A stretch of 64,000 nucleotides of DNA from assembly GCA_963921825.1 (NCBI GenBank), contig OY997589.1, positions 55,050,546 to 55,114,545 of the forward strand. Reading direction: 5' to 3'. The first letter of the stretch is position 1; each line of letters opens with the position of its first letter. The position numbers were made by a program, and so were the translations under genes. Shown piece by piece: positions 46,611-58,748 of the stretch. The notes beneath the pieces are model-generated. The model was not told the origin of the DNA, did no database searches, and was given only the letters and a program-made list of their open reading frames with translations. This DNA comes from Erodium maritimum. Its lineage: Eukaryota; Streptophyta; Magnoliopsida; Geraniales; Geraniaceae.

Positions 46611-49600
46611 TGTTGGAAAAATGTGGTCAAAATGTGATTTTATAGGTTTAAATGTGATTTATGATATTAAATTGATTTTATGGTTTTAATATGATTTATT
46701 AGTTGGTTGGCCATGACCTCTTAATGAAAGGCTTTTATGGGATTAGCTACCCCATAAAATTACCTTTCTATCCCTATTAGAGAGCATATAAATGTTGGGT
46801 CTCGAGGTAGGGTTGGAGATGAACCAACTCGCAGCGGAAAATCAATAAAAACCAAGAGACGATTAAAACCATGAAACAACTAACAAAGAATGGATTCACA
46901 AGAGAAAAATTCAGCACTATCTCTTACCAAAACAAGAACACCGGTTAACGAATGATTGGCTTGAGTCTCCAAGACGCCTACGTATCCACATGGGAATCAA
47001 AGCCACGTAGTTCTTCTCTTTGAGGACTCAAGAACACAAAAATGGAGGTGGAAACTAGCCAAACCCGAAATGGCCATGGAAGAGGGAGAGAAAATGTGTT
47101 TCCTATTCTTGTCTTGTGTTTGTTATGTTGAAAAAAGATGACTTAAACATAACAAAACCCATACTTGTCCAACCAAAGGCATGGGACAAGTATGGTGTCA
47201 AGTAAGGTGTAAATAGGACAAAGTATGGCAAGACAAGATTGGGTTAGGTGGTGAATCACCAACACCTTAATCTTTGTCTTGCTTACTTAGTACTAATTAA
47301 TCAAGACTTGATTAATTAGTTCCATGGGCCTTGGTTGCATGGGCCTTTCATGGGCCTCTTGGAACATGGCCCGTGGCCATTTCTAACGAGGTCCCGTGAT
47401 TCGCTCATCGCCTCCAAGCCTTCCATACCGGAAATGTCCAACATTATCCGACGCGATCAATCCCAAGACTCCAAGCCTTGTCTCGATCCGTGAAGTCCTA
47501 TTCACGTACGGGCACATGACCCAAAACACAGTTTTGGTCATGTCCCGAGACAACTCCCTTTTGGCCATTCTCCATAAATGTGTCAATGAGTTTCATCCTC
47601 CGGTGTGACCCTTAGGTTTATGCATGTCAATAGATCAACGTAAAATCCCATTTTACTTGATCCTATTTAAGTGGCAACTAACGAGACTTTAGTATTGCCT
47701 GACACTGCATAACGAATCGACCCTGTCGATTCTAACCTTTCCGTCATCCCTGTCATTATCCTTTTATCTCTGATATCCTGATTGAGATAAGGCATAGAGC
47801 CGTCATCCTTATTATTCTCAATCACCGTTCCTTGATATGTGAGATGACTGAAGATATGATACCCAGTATCATGTGCATGGCCATGCTATTCTTTCAGTCA
47901 CTCTCGATCAAGCGGCCGAGAACCGATATCTTTCCCATACCTCAGTATGAGGGATAAATCCCTTAGCCGCCTTTCGTGTCACTCATGTAGCCCGTCCCCA
48001 AGACAATCCTGGCCGTTATGGAAGCCCTGTTACGGACAACGTTAGGCTCAGGTCAAACTCAGTTGTTGACTACATAGCGATCACAAAGACTCCTTGGTCT
48101 AAGGATACATGACAAGCTACGACACTGAATATGTTCATGACTTAATCTATGGCACATATTCAGGCGGGTCGTCCAATATCATGTCCCACATGATATCTAT
48201 TGTAATAACCACTCCCGGTCAACGCCAGTCAAACCTGCGAAAAATAGGAAAAATTTAAATTTTTTAAGACTGACAGTTAAGTGAACCTAAAATGACCCCG
48301 AGTGTCATACCGGACTTAAGTTGACCCTGTTCTTGACCAAAGTGAGTTCCGGGGGACTCAGGGCAACTTTCTGATCAATTTGGGAAATGTTGACTTTTCG
48401 CTGGAAAAGTCAACCGAGCGACGTTTTGGTCCATTCGAGGACCGTTTTGGATCCGAAAAGCTTAGCCGTCATCGCAGCGGTCTTAGTTTTGCCGTTTCCT
48501 TGTAGCCCGTCAAGTTTCGTAATTTCTTGGGAAAAGTGCCCGTTCGGGGCCCGAAACGTCCGTTTTTCGCGAAACTGATTGGAAAATATCAACTTGATAT
48601 TTTCCAAAAGGTGTGGGACGCTCCTTGACACTTGTCAAGTACATGGTGGTGTTAGTTTTGGAGGGAAAATGTGTGGAGGAGAAGTGGTGGCCGAGTATGG
48701 GGTTTTAAAGAGAAAAAAAAAATAGAAATTGTAGTTAGTTGATTAAATTAGAAAAGAAGAAGAGAGTTAGAGAGAGAGGGGGAAGGAGAAGAAGAGAGAA
48801 GGTGAAGAAGCTAGGGTTTTGGGGGATTTTCAACCCTTGTATCGATTCAAAGCAAAGAGCAATCCCGTTCCCCTCATCCTCCTCTACGGTAATACCCAAA
48901 CCGATTCTCGTTTTGATTATTTTGGAAAGCTAGGGTTTTGTTAAAACGAATGATTTAGGGTTGTGTGGAGGTTGGGGAGGTGTTGGAGACGTTTTAGAGG
49001 TGTTTGGGGGTTTAATTTCACGTTTTCCGGTGACCGGAGACTCGGGAGGAGCTCCGGCCACCGTGGGTGGTGGCCGGCCGGCCATGAGGTGGCTGGCCGG
49101 AGCTGGCAGCAGCCACCACATGGTGGCCGAGCCCTCCCCTTAAACCCTAGGGCTCGGCCAAGTAGAGTGGGTGGAGCCCACGTGCTCGGGTGCTCGGGTT
49201 TTATCGTTCGGGTGGTTTAAAATGTTTCCCGGACCAATTATCCTTAATCGAATCGAAGTTTGGAATTAAATTGGAAAAGTTGTAATTAACGGGTTTTAGA
49301 AACTTTAAACGTTAATTAATTGACTCGGAGGTCGGAATTCGATTCCGTCAAGTACATTGGGTTACTTGAACTATTCTAAGACCGTAGAAACGAAAACGGG
49401 GCTTTTGGAGCCCTGGAAGGCAATTAACAAAACCCGGGCAGATTCACCATGTCGGGCGAATCGGGCCCTTACGGGTCCTTTATCGACAATGTCGAGTAAT
49501 TGGGAAGTTTGGGAGTGATCGACATTGTCGGGGTTAAGTTTGGGCATCGAGTTTAATGGTTTTCGGTTTATTCCTGAGAGTTGTTTAGTGACTTTAAATT

Positions 49601-49794
49601 GTGTTCCTTTAGATCGTGCCACGGACCGGGGCAAGGGAAAGCTGGGTGAGTGACTGAGATCATCACCGGAGCTCGTGGTTGGCTTTTGGGAGAACACGCA
49701 CGAGGTAGGGAAAAGTAGCCGGATCTCGGCCGTGACTGGGGAAAGTTAACAGTAGAATTGCATGTGACACCGGGGTGTCGGGGGTTGAATAGGT

Positions 49795-51000
49795 TTATTT
49801 AAATATTAGAAAAGCATACTACGGGAACTTGGTAATTATTAGAAAAGCATGCTACGGGAACTTGGTAATTATTAGAAAATCATGATACGGGATTGTAGCG
49901 TTTATCAGAAAAGCATGTTACGGGAACGTAGTGATTATTGGAAATGCATGTGACATTTAGTAGTGTCGTAGGAGTAGAGAACTTAGCGGTAATTGTTTTA
50001 CTGGAGGCATATGACCATGCCCGGAGGTTGATTGTGAACTTATTGATATTAGGAGTACTGGAGGCATATGACCATGCCCGGAGGTTGATTGAGAAACTGT
50101 TGATATTAGGACTGTTGGAGGCTTGGTTAAGCCGGAGGTTGATTGCTTATTTGGTGTCTTGGGTGGCCTTGAGAGCCCGTGTTTTATTATCGAGTTTTGA
50201 GTGGCCTTGAGAGCCCGTATTATTTATTGATTGAGTTTGGGTGGCCTTGAGAGCCCGTGTATTTAAATTGGTGTCTTGGGTGGCCATGAGAGCCTGTAGT
50301 TAATTGTTGGTGTTTTGGGTGGCCATGAGAGCCCGTGTATTTAAATTGGTGTTTTGGGTGGCTTTGAGAGCCGTGTACTAAGGTTGGTGTCTTTGGCTGG
50401 CCTGACCGAGTTAGAGTCTCGGGGGGGTTGCAAGCTTTCTTTACCTGGCTTACGAGTTAGAGTCTCGGTAAGTTGCAAGCGTGTTTTATGGTTGGTGTCT
50501 TGGGAGGCCGTGAGTGCCTGTGGGGCTGTAGAGTCCGTTTCTTACTGTCGGTGTGTCTTGGGAGGCCGTGAGTGCCTGTGGGGCTGTTGAGTCCGAGTTT
50601 TACTGTTAGTGTCTTGGTGGCCATGAGTGCCTGTGAGTGTTGAACCTGTGTTGTTACTGATTATTGAACTTGCTTGTGATTGTGATTGTGATTGTGATTG
50701 TGATTGTGTTTGTGGTTACCGGAGGTTGGGGGCCCGCTTCCTGAAACGGGGGTCCACTAGCACACGCGTCTGCATGTTCAGATGGGGTAGGGGGCTCGCC
50801 CGCCAATAAAGGGGTCCTGGCCGCGCGTGTGTGGTTTGGGTTTGTGAGCATACCTTGGCTGGCTTATGGGTTAGAGTCCTAGTAAGTTGCAGCACTTTCC
50901 GGCTGGCTTATGGGTTAGAGTCCCAGTAAGTTGCAGCATTTTCCGGCTGGCTTATGGGTTAGAGTCCCGGTAAGTTGCAGCATTCTTGGGTTGGCCTGAC
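49795..51000. repeat. cluster of short tandem arrays in the gypsy solo LTR
   Basis: In order: three to four copies of 'agaaaagcatgctacgggaac' (49808-49930); two to three copies of 'ggaggcatatgaccatgccc' with 'ggaggttgattg' (50006-50130); five or so copies of 'gggtggccttgagagcccgt' (50158-50370); a two-copy 'cttgggaggccgtgagtgcc' (50498-50600); a TGTGAT microsatellite (50672-50710); and three copies of 'ggctggcttatgggttagag' (50860-50980). The frames here are repeat effects. Confidence 0.85.
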
Positions 51001-51336
51001 CGGGTTAGAGTCCCGGGAGGGCGTTCTTGGCAGCTGGTTTGCGATCCTTTGTGATCTTGTTTGGTGTGCGATCCTTCGTGATCTTGTTGGTGCGTGATCC
51101 ATTGTGATGCTGTTTGGTGTGGCGTAACTTTCTTTGGAGTCCTTGGAAGAGGCCATCAATGGTTGTGTCGGGTCTACTTTACGTGTCAGGGTGTCCAGTT
51201 GGTCAGGGAAGGAAACAGTGGGTGTATGTTCAGTTAGAGTGCTTGGGTTGGGGATGGTGTTCCCCGGTGTTGAGTTGTTGTTGGCGTCACTTGTTTTGTC
51301 TGCTAATTATGCTGTAGTCAGTCTGTTATCCGTGGT

Positions 51337-51354
51337 GGTGAGCGAACGCTCACC
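51337..51354. promoter_or_regulatory. conserved 18-bp palindrome in gypsy LTR
   Basis: ggtgagcgaacgctcacc has perfect 8-bp arms around AA. The same palindrome, complemented, sits at 3966-3983 and 11152-11169 in the other two LTRs. Its function is unknown. Confidence 0.7.
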
Positions 51355-52466
51355 CCTAGCTACTTTTCCTACAGGTACTGTTCGTGGGACGGACTAGGTG
51401 AGCTCTCGAAGCTTGTGGAGCTAGGAGCGGAGTCCGGGTTTTGTCTGTTGAGTCTAGTGACGGATACCTTGTACTTTTGTCCACTTGTTGGGACGTGTTT
51501 TAAACTGTAATTATTATTTTTGTTGAACAAATGGTGATTTTAAAGTGATCTTTAAAAATGGTTTCAAAGGTGTTTATTATTTTAAAACGTTCGCGTCCCG
51601 AGTTCGGTTTACTGAAATTGGGGCGTGACATCTATGATCAGACTCCGGAATCCCATTCCAATGACTAACAGAACGTAAGCCATAAAGAGCCATCTTTCAT
51701 ACTAGTCACTTCTAGTGAAGCTTTGTTGACTAGGGACCCATCGAGTGTGATCTATCTCGATCTATGGTTCTATTCGCATGGTGGGCATAGATCAGAGCAC
51801 ACATCGATATATTACTCCAACACATAAGTAATATAAAGCCGCTTTAATTTTATTGCTAACGATGACATATACATTTGGACATTTAGGATTGAAATATGGG
51901 CACTAAGACTAACAATAAATACCAACTTCCTAAATCATATTCTACACACTTCATACACATCTCAAACACTTCAAAACCATAGATCGAAAATCACTTTCTC
52001 TCCCAATTACTCTTTTCATTCTTCCTTAGTCCTGGTGATTTCTCTACACGGAGTTGAGTTCGCTGACGTTAGTCGTTGTATCCTGGGAGACCGCTGCCCA
52101 TACGGGGCAATCAACAACATCCTAAATCATATTCTACATATACTTTACAAACACTTCAAACACATCACAAATACACTCGAAACAATTCACATATCGTTTT
52201 TCATTCTTCCTTAGTCCTGGTGATTTCTCTACACGGAGTTGAGTTCGCTGACGTTAGTCGTTGTATCCTGGGAGACCGCTGCTCATACGGGGCAGTCAAG
52301 TGTCTTAAGGAGACAGGAGTACCTGGACTCGACTAAACCCGAATTTCCTATTCCGTAATCAGTAAGCTAGCTGATCGGTAAAGGTTATTCTATTATTTTA
52401 ATTTGTTAATTTGTTTATTTGAATTTTTTTATCGTCAATATACTAACCTATATTCCCTACATTCGA

Positions 52467-52930
52467 TACCTAGTCTTCGAAAGCTGTCATGAAAGTGTTC
52501 GGCACCACCCAAAAAAGGGACCACCATTCATGCACCAATCCCCTCCCTCTCCAAGAAAAACCACAATGTAGCAACAAGTGATCCAAGTCCTCGAAACAAG
52601 ATTTACAGAAATAGCACCTCATAGCATTCATCGATATTCTGCAACCTCTAGCCTCGAGAAAAGTCATCGTAGGGAGTGCCGAATGTAAGGCTAACCACAT
52701 AAACATACAGAAAATTTGGTGGGATCCCCTTCACCAATAAAATCGAAGCCTAACTCACCTTATCAAAGGTAGGCGTGATCAATCTGTAAACCGCCCCTAC
52801 TACAAATCGACTTCCCTTGACCCACACCATCCTGTCTTGAGAGTCTGACAGACTAAAAGAGCTCATAAGCTCCTGAAGCCGCCGTTCTTCACCCAATTCT
52901 CAAACAAACAAGTCCCTTCTGTAAGCCAAC
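52467..52930 (-). pseudogene. LINE-B ORF2 zinc-binding region and preceding segment
   Basis: Minus frame 52706-52470 reads FMWLALHSALPTMTFLEARG then CYFCKSCFEDLDHLLLHCGF, the zf-RVT module of plant LINE ORF2. Upstream, broken frames to about 52930 give RRLQELMSSFSLSDSQDRMV with stops. It stops at the LTR X insertion and resumes at 44494. Confidence 0.8.
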
Positions 52931-52939
52931 ACCCACTGC

Positions 52940-52957
52940 CCCCCCCCCCCCCCCCAC
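52940..52957. repeat. poly(C) run in LINE-B
   Basis: About 18 C in a row at the junction between ORF1-like and ORF2-like pieces of LINE-B. Confidence 0.85.
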
Positions 52958-53173
52958 TTCTAAACCGTCACTAGGCCCCAGGTCATCCGAATCTTCCTGA
53001 AAGTCTTGATCGACAGAGTCCCCCAACTCAAAATCGAGAGCTTCGATTTGGTCAGCCGCATCTGGGTGTCCTGATAAGAGTTTCTGGCTGACCTTAATCA
53101 GTTTCCATTTCCTCTCGCAATCAGCATTTTCTTTGTCAATAGGAATACGACGAGCAGCATATGACCATTGGTT

Positions 53174-53692
53174 GATGTAACTTAAATAATAAACGCTTAC
53201 CTACTAAATTTCTGTCTCTTAACAACAGTGGGCTGAATATCATCCTTTCCTTTTTTTTTTGCTGCAATGCCATACATTTTTTAAGAAGTTTTTTCACAAT
53301 TTGGAGGTAAAATTTGTGGAGCACACCTTAGACCACATACAAGCATTCGGTCTTCTGTTTGAATATCTTTATTCTTGTAGGTTAAAAGGTGCACAGTTAA
53401 AAAATAGTATAAACGTTGGTTGATATAACTTATATAGAAAACACTTGCCTTTTAAATTTATGTTGTTCCACCCCATGTGACTGGATTTCTTCATCCTCCA
53501 AATTTATGACTTCTATGACATCTGGTGAATTCCTATAAGGAGTTAGAAGATTTTTGTGAATTGCCAAGCATTGGGTCAAATGTGTGAGGCTCAATCCAAA
53601 CATATCACACAACCATTTCAGGTAATATACATATACAAACAAATATGTATGATTATATTCTTGGCATTTATTAACACTATGTTTACATGTAG
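53174..53692 (-). pseudogene. exon-like blocks of an RPA-like gene tail, copies 2 and 3
   Basis: Minus blocks: near 53530-53450, NSPDVIEVINLEDEEIQSHG then HKFKR; near 53330-53280, MLVCGLRCAPQILPPNC; near 53230-53190, TVVKRQKFSR before gtaagc. The acidic, VI-rich tail resembles the end of some plant replication factor A-like proteins, but I cannot confirm it. The blocks look like repeated exons, with stops between them. Confidence 0.35.
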
Positions 53693-54223
53693 GAACAATT
53701 TGCAAAAGAATATAGAGCTGAAATGTTGAGAATTGTTATTGCTCCATTTAATGAAGTTGAATACAATGACCTTTGGGGTAAGATTACAAACCGCAACCTC
53801 ATTGGATTCACCAAGGTTTCACGCGTTAGAGTTATTGATGTCAAGGGGCAAACTATGGCCAAGTCTTACCTAGATCTTCATCCAGGTAATATGACTATAG
53901 TATATATACATTTCGTAATGGTTTGTTCAAGAGTTTACGATTAGGTAAAACTTAAATAATTTACACACATTGTTTCAGGATTGTCAACTTTAATTGATTC
54001 TATATTTTAGATAATCTCTGTTTTTTGGTATATTTTAGTATTATGTATTTATTTGTAAAAATAATTGTCATTATTTTTGTGCACAGAAGGGTAGTCAAGA
54101 AGGGTCTTCAGTTCCTTGGACTGATACGAAGTTTATAGAGAGGACGGTTGGGCGACAACTTTCCAACAAAAAAGGGTTTAGTTCACTTCCTACGCAAGCA
54201 AATTTTATAGACAACACTATCTA
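53693..54223 (+). pseudogene. unrecognised gene fragment, two exon-like blocks
   Basis: Block 1 (53693-53885) has acceptor acatgtag and donor ccag|gtaat and encodes EQFAKEYRAEMLRIVIAPFN then KVSRVRVIDVKGQTMAKSYL. Block 2 (54087-54223), after gtgcacag, has an open frame KGSQEGSSVPWTDTKFIER to a stop near 54222. The phase of block 1 would put a stop three codons into block 2, so either the gene is broken or an exon is missing. I do not recognise the family. Confidence 0.45.
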
Positions 54224-55088
54224 GTCTTTTTCAATTCAAGTTGAAGTCAAGTGTTATGGGCCATGTTGCCCGTATGAATTTTTAAAGTTATCCAGGGCCA
54301 TTATTACTTTTTTTTTTTGATCTGCAATTTTTTGATTTATTAAAACCAAGTTTTCGAAGAGAGAACTAAGGCCAAGGGATTATCCCTCCAAAACAAATAC
54401 AAATTTTCAAACAAAACCTGTCCATCAAAGGTTACTTGTTGGTGAAGCTACCCAACCAACTTTTGAAAACAGAAACTTGCCCCCAAGGCAAGTATAGAAC
54501 ATAAACAACTACCAGCCAATCCACCAAAAACATGCTAAGTAATTCCCTTTCCAAAACCAGTTGCTATGCACTTTGTCAAAACACACCCTTGTCATCACCT
54601 TGTTGGCCACTGAGAGAGGACAACAAAACCATTGCAAAAAACCCCCTCCCCTACATGCCAGTAGTGCTGTGTCTTCAAAACCTGTCCCAATTCCCATCAG
54701 AAAGCAGTACTATGTTGTTGCAGTAAACCACCAGATCCTTCACTTCTGCAAAAACCCCCAAAGGCCATAAAAGGCTAGGAAGGGAAAACAAAAAATACCT
54801 AAAACCAGTCTCTGAGCATGATCAAAACACTCACCTAAAACTACTTCCCCACTCAAGAACAGAGAAAAAAGAAAGGCTGAAAAGGCACAACAAATGCCTG
54901 AAAATAGTAAAACCCACACTCAGTACCAGATACAAAAAGGACCCCAGAGAACACTCAGCCTAGCCTTACCAATGTACTAAACTCACCTCAACCCTCCCAT
55001 CCCAAACCCTCCCCTAACCCAGTTTGAAACCTAATCAGTGCCCCAAAGAAACAATACTTCCAAGCCAATCCTAGGTCTCTTCCCAGCA

Positions 55089-58000
55089 TTAGTTCTTCTT
55101 CCTTATGATACAGTCCCCATGCTTATTTATCCAATCCATAAATGAGTAAAAAGCTCTTCCCTTAGCAAAGGCCCAAACCAGCTGAAAAACATCATTTTGT
55201 ACCTGTTGTAACACTTGTTCAGGGCTGAATAGTACTTGGTTGAAAACCAAATTGTTCCCGCATAGCCAGATTCTCCAAATAGTGAAAAATACTACAATCT
55301 CCAAGGAGACTGAGAGGGAAAGGGTCCAAGTTTCTTCCAAGAGATAAACCATTGCTTGATCTGATCTGGACATGCTGTCTTGATCCCCCACCACTCCAAG
55401 ATCAGTGTCCAAATAGACCAAGAGAAAAATGCAGCCCAAGAAAAGATGGTCCAATTCCTCTGGTTCCTCATTGCAAAGAGGACACCAAATATTTGTGGAG
55501 TAGATTCCTCTGCTGAGAAGGAAACACTTTGTAGGTACAGCTTGTAGGCAAATCAACCAGACAAAAGCAGTTATTTTAGGTGGAACTTTTGCTTCCCAAA
55601 GAAGTGTATGCCAAATCAGATCCTCCTCAGCAGCATTGTCAAGATATTGGCACATTTTATGAACTGAGAACCCTTTGTTATCTACCACCCAATCCACCTT
55701 GTCATCCTCAGCATTTAAAGGGCCCAGAGCATTGATTTTGTCACTTAATAACTCAAAAATATCTTCTTCCCAACCTCTCAATTCCCTTCTGAAAATTAAA
55801 ACCCAATCCCCATCTAGCCAAACCTGTGAAACCAAAGCCCTCTTCTGGTAGCTTAGATGGTAAAGTCTTTGAAATAATACTTTCAGAGGCACATTAGTGA
55901 CCCATAGATCATCCCAAAAAAGTATTGATCTCCCAGAATTAACAGTCCAATGCAGTCCCACAGCCCCAAAAGCATCTGCAAATCTCTGAGAATTCAATAA
56001 AGATCCAACATGCCTCAAGAAGCTTTGTTCAGTACCTAGCATGAATTTTGATAAGTCCCAAGCTGAAGGGTCCCAACCAAATTTTGAACATAGTAGCCTT
56101 TTCCATAATGAATCATGTTCTAGAGCAAACCTCCACCACCACTTGGCCAATAAGGCCATGTTCATTATCTCCAGTTTTAGAATTCCCAGTCCTCCTGCCT
56201 TCTTTGGTTTGCAGATATTGTCCCACTTCACTTTGTGTAAGGATTTTTTGTTCAGTTTCCCACTCCAAAGAAATTGTTTCTGCCATTTCTCCATCTCCTT
56301 TATGACACCTTTGGGGGCTTTAAATAAAGACATGTAATATAATGGAAGTGAGGTGAGTGAGGATTTAATAAGAGTTATCCTTCCCCCAAAGGATTTATTT
56401 TTGGCTTGCCATAGACTGAGATTGGATTTGAATTTGTTGATCACTGGCTCCCAGGTTTTAGCCCTCCTGGGATTGGCACCCAAACTGAAGCCCAAATAGT
56501 CAAAGGGTAGTTGCATTGCACTGCACCCTAAGATCTCAGTAACCTCTTCAATAGACATAAGGCAAGGGTTCAATAGCAAAACTTTTGATTTGTTAAAGTT
56601 GATCTTCAGACCAGTAGCTTTTTGGAAACATAAGAGAGTGTGCTTCAAGTTGATGGCTTGTTGTGTCCCAGCTTGTATAAAAATAAGGGTATCATCAGCA
56701 AATTGGAGGTGGGTGATCTCTGGCCCTTGTTCACAGCATTGCACACCTGTGAACATATCTAAACTAGACCCTTTAACCATAAGCTGGTGTAGGCTCTCAG
56801 CTACCAAAGCAAATAATAGAGGGGAGAGGGAGCGTCCTTGTCTTAGACCTCTTTTGAGTGGGAAATCAGCAGATGGGGATCCATTTATCAGTACTGAGGT
56901 CCAAGCCTCCAAACACACAGATATCCAACCTCTCCAAATAGGTCCAAAACCCATAATCTTCAATACATTTAGTAGTGCTTTCCAATGAATGTGATCATAA
57001 GCTTTCTCAAAATCAAGTTTTAATACAATTACCTCTTTGCCCACCTTTTTGATGCAGTGAATGAGTTCAGTTGCAATTAGAACCCCATCCATAATCTGCC
57101 TCCCTGCAATAAAGCCAGTTTGTGTATCATGAACTAGACCTTTCATGTGTGACTTGAGTCTTGCAGCTAGTACTTTGGACACTAATTTGTAGATGCTGTG
57201 TACAAGACTGATGGGCCTAAAATCATCAAAACCCACTGGAGCATTATTTTTTGGTATCAGTGTGATGAAAGAAGAATTCAATCCTTTCCCCAGTTGTCCT
57301 CCCTTGTGAAAATGTTCAAAAACTGCCATAATATCCACTTTAAGAACCTCCCAGCATGTTTGGTAGAATAATAATGTGAAGCCATCAGGGCCAGAGGATT
57401 TATCCCCATTGCAGGCATTGATGGCTATCAAAACTTCTGATTCAGAAAAAGGGATTTCCAATTGATTAGCATGCAGGGTAGTAATGGATTGAAAAGGTAA
57501 AGATGAAAGGTCCAAGTACACAGCTGAAGACCCTTGGAACCTTTGAGCAAAATGCTCATTTGCAGCTTGTTTGATCTGATATGGCTCCTGAAATAGCTGT
57601 TCATCAACTTCAATACTAGTAATTTTCAATCTAGCTTGATTTATTTTGGCCACTATATGGTAGTATTTGGAACACCTATCCCCATCAATGGACCATTTTT
57701 GTCTAGCCTTCTGACACCAAATTTTTGCTTGAGTTTTGAGACTGAGAATGAGTCTAGCATTCAATAAAGCCCTCTGAGAGATCTCTTCTGAGCTGAGAAC
57801 TCTATCTTCAAATAAAATATCCAGGGCCCCAATTTGATTTTTGATCCCTTCTATCTGAGTGTCCAACCAACCAAACACTTTGATGTTCCAGGTCCTATAG
57901 AAATTCTTTAGGAACTTCAATTTGAACCACAGTTTATAGGAGGGAGAACCATTTATACTAATGCCCTCCCAATGTTGTTTTGTATGCTGCAAGAAGAGTG

Positions 58001-58748
58001 GATGGCTGACCCAGGCATTTATACATTTGAAAGGCCTAGGCCCCCAATCTACCACAGGGTTGTATAAAATAATAGGCTTATGATCAGAAATTAATCTAGG
58101 AAGGCAACATTGAGTGATATTACTGAAAGCTGCTACTACTGAAGCTGAAACCAGGAACCTATCAATCCTTGATGCCACGTTCCTAGAATTGAACCAAGTA
58201 TACTTTCCCCCTCCCAATGGAAAATCCACCAGGCCCTGATCTTCCACAAAACACCTGAATTGTCTCAAACTTGTAGAAGAAAAATTATTTCCAGTCTTTT
58301 CCCCAGGGTCCAATATGGCATTGAAATCACCTGCCACTACTAGGTTTTGTTGTAATGATGAGATCACTTCACCCACCTCACTCCAAAGTCCTGTCCTAGC
58401 ACTGACTGAACATGGAGCATAGATATTTAACACAGATATAGGTAGATTCAGAGGCAAATAGCAACCAGTCTAGTATATGACATGGTTATCACAGAAGTTT
58501 TGATGCATCTTAAAGACCCCTGTGTCCCACAGAGTAAAAAGTCCTCCAGAATTCCTCAAAGATGGGCTGCAGATGCCTTCCCAAGTAGAACTGAGGCCAC
58601 AAGATGAAATAAAATACACTGGTAAATGAGATAGCTTGGTCTCCTGAATTAGAACCATAGCTACCAGTTGCTTGGAACACACGTTTCTAATGGCTCTTCT
58701 TTTTTGTTTGGAAGTAGCCCCACAAATGTTCCAAGACAGCATCCTCAT
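55089..58748 (-). pseudogene. LINE-C ORF2: endonuclease, reverse transcriptase, zinc region
   Basis: About 1219 codons starting MRMLSWNICGATSKQKR. Endonuclease motifs are IQETKLSHL, VVAGDFNAIL, SRIDRFLVS and SDHKPI (residues 1-235). Reverse transcriptase has DDFRPISLVHSIYK, IVLKLDFEKAYDH and RGLRQGRSLSPLLF, with the catalytic LQFADDTLIF intact at about residue 683. The C-terminal zinc module reads CPLCNEEPEELDHLFLGC. The only break is a TAG at 58472-58470 after NFCDNHVIY; the same frame then continues with LPISVLNIYAPC. ORF2 nicks the target and reverse transcribes the LINE RNA. Apart from that stop it looks functional. Confidence 0.92.

Larger units (their letters stand above)
48201..51630 (+). 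repeat. gypsy solo LTR, 3430 bp, innermost of the nest
   Basis: TGTAATAACCACTCCCGG starts it at 48201 and GGGGCGTGACA ends it at 51630. TSD tctat lies at 48196-48200 and 51631-51635; the uninterrupted copia LTR at about 29660 reads gatatctatgatc, confirming the site. Its ends and several blocks match the minus-strand gypsy LTRs at 3684 and 10871. It contains a plant-gene-like leader (agggttttggggg near 48810) and several unrelated tandem arrays. No interior. Confidence 0.92.
46793..51914 (-). repeat. copia solo LTR, same family as 28255-36690, interrupted
   Basis: It starts TGTTGGGTCTCGAGG at 46793 and ends ACTAAGACTAACA at 51914, with TSD ataaa at 46788-46792 and 51915-51919. When the gypsy insertion is removed, 1408 + 279 = 1687 bp, the same length as the LTR at 28255. 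No interior remains, so it formed by recombination between the two LTRs. It differs from the full element at more places than that element's own LTRs differ from each other. Confidence 0.92.
44495..52461 (+). mobile_element. coding-poor LTR element X, host of a copia solo LTR
   Basis: Plus orientation. The 5' LTR starts TGTTGGAAAAATGTGG at 44495. The 3' LTR starts the same way at 46611, right after the polypurine tract tgtgggggat, and ends CCCTACA at 52461. TSD ttcga lies at 44490-44494 and 52462-52466. The interior (44968-46610) has no gag or pol, so it is a TRIM/LARD-like non-autonomous element. The 5' LTR has lost its 3' part, so no primer site can be read. The 3' LTR was later hit by a copia element. 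Confidence 0.85.
46611..52461 (+). repeat. LTR X, 3' copy, interrupted by copia solo LTR
   Basis: The LTR runs 46611-46792 and resumes at 51920-52461 (about 724 bp when joined). Inside it, a block of roughly 100 bp starting 'ccttagtcctggtgatttct' occurs twice, near 52022 and 52208. Confidence 0.85.
44110..53162 (-). mobile_element. LINE-B, internally deleted, hosts a nested LTR element
   Basis: gaccattggtt flanks it at 44099-44109 and 53163-53173, and a T run (poly-A on minus) starts at 44108. After removing 44495-52466, the minus strand reads a short ORF1-like end (near 53100-52975: ADQIEALDFELGDSVDQDFQ), a poly-C run (G on minus) at 52940-52957, then only the C-terminal part of ORF2. Endonuclease and most of RT are missing, so this copy was already short. 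Confidence 0.8.
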
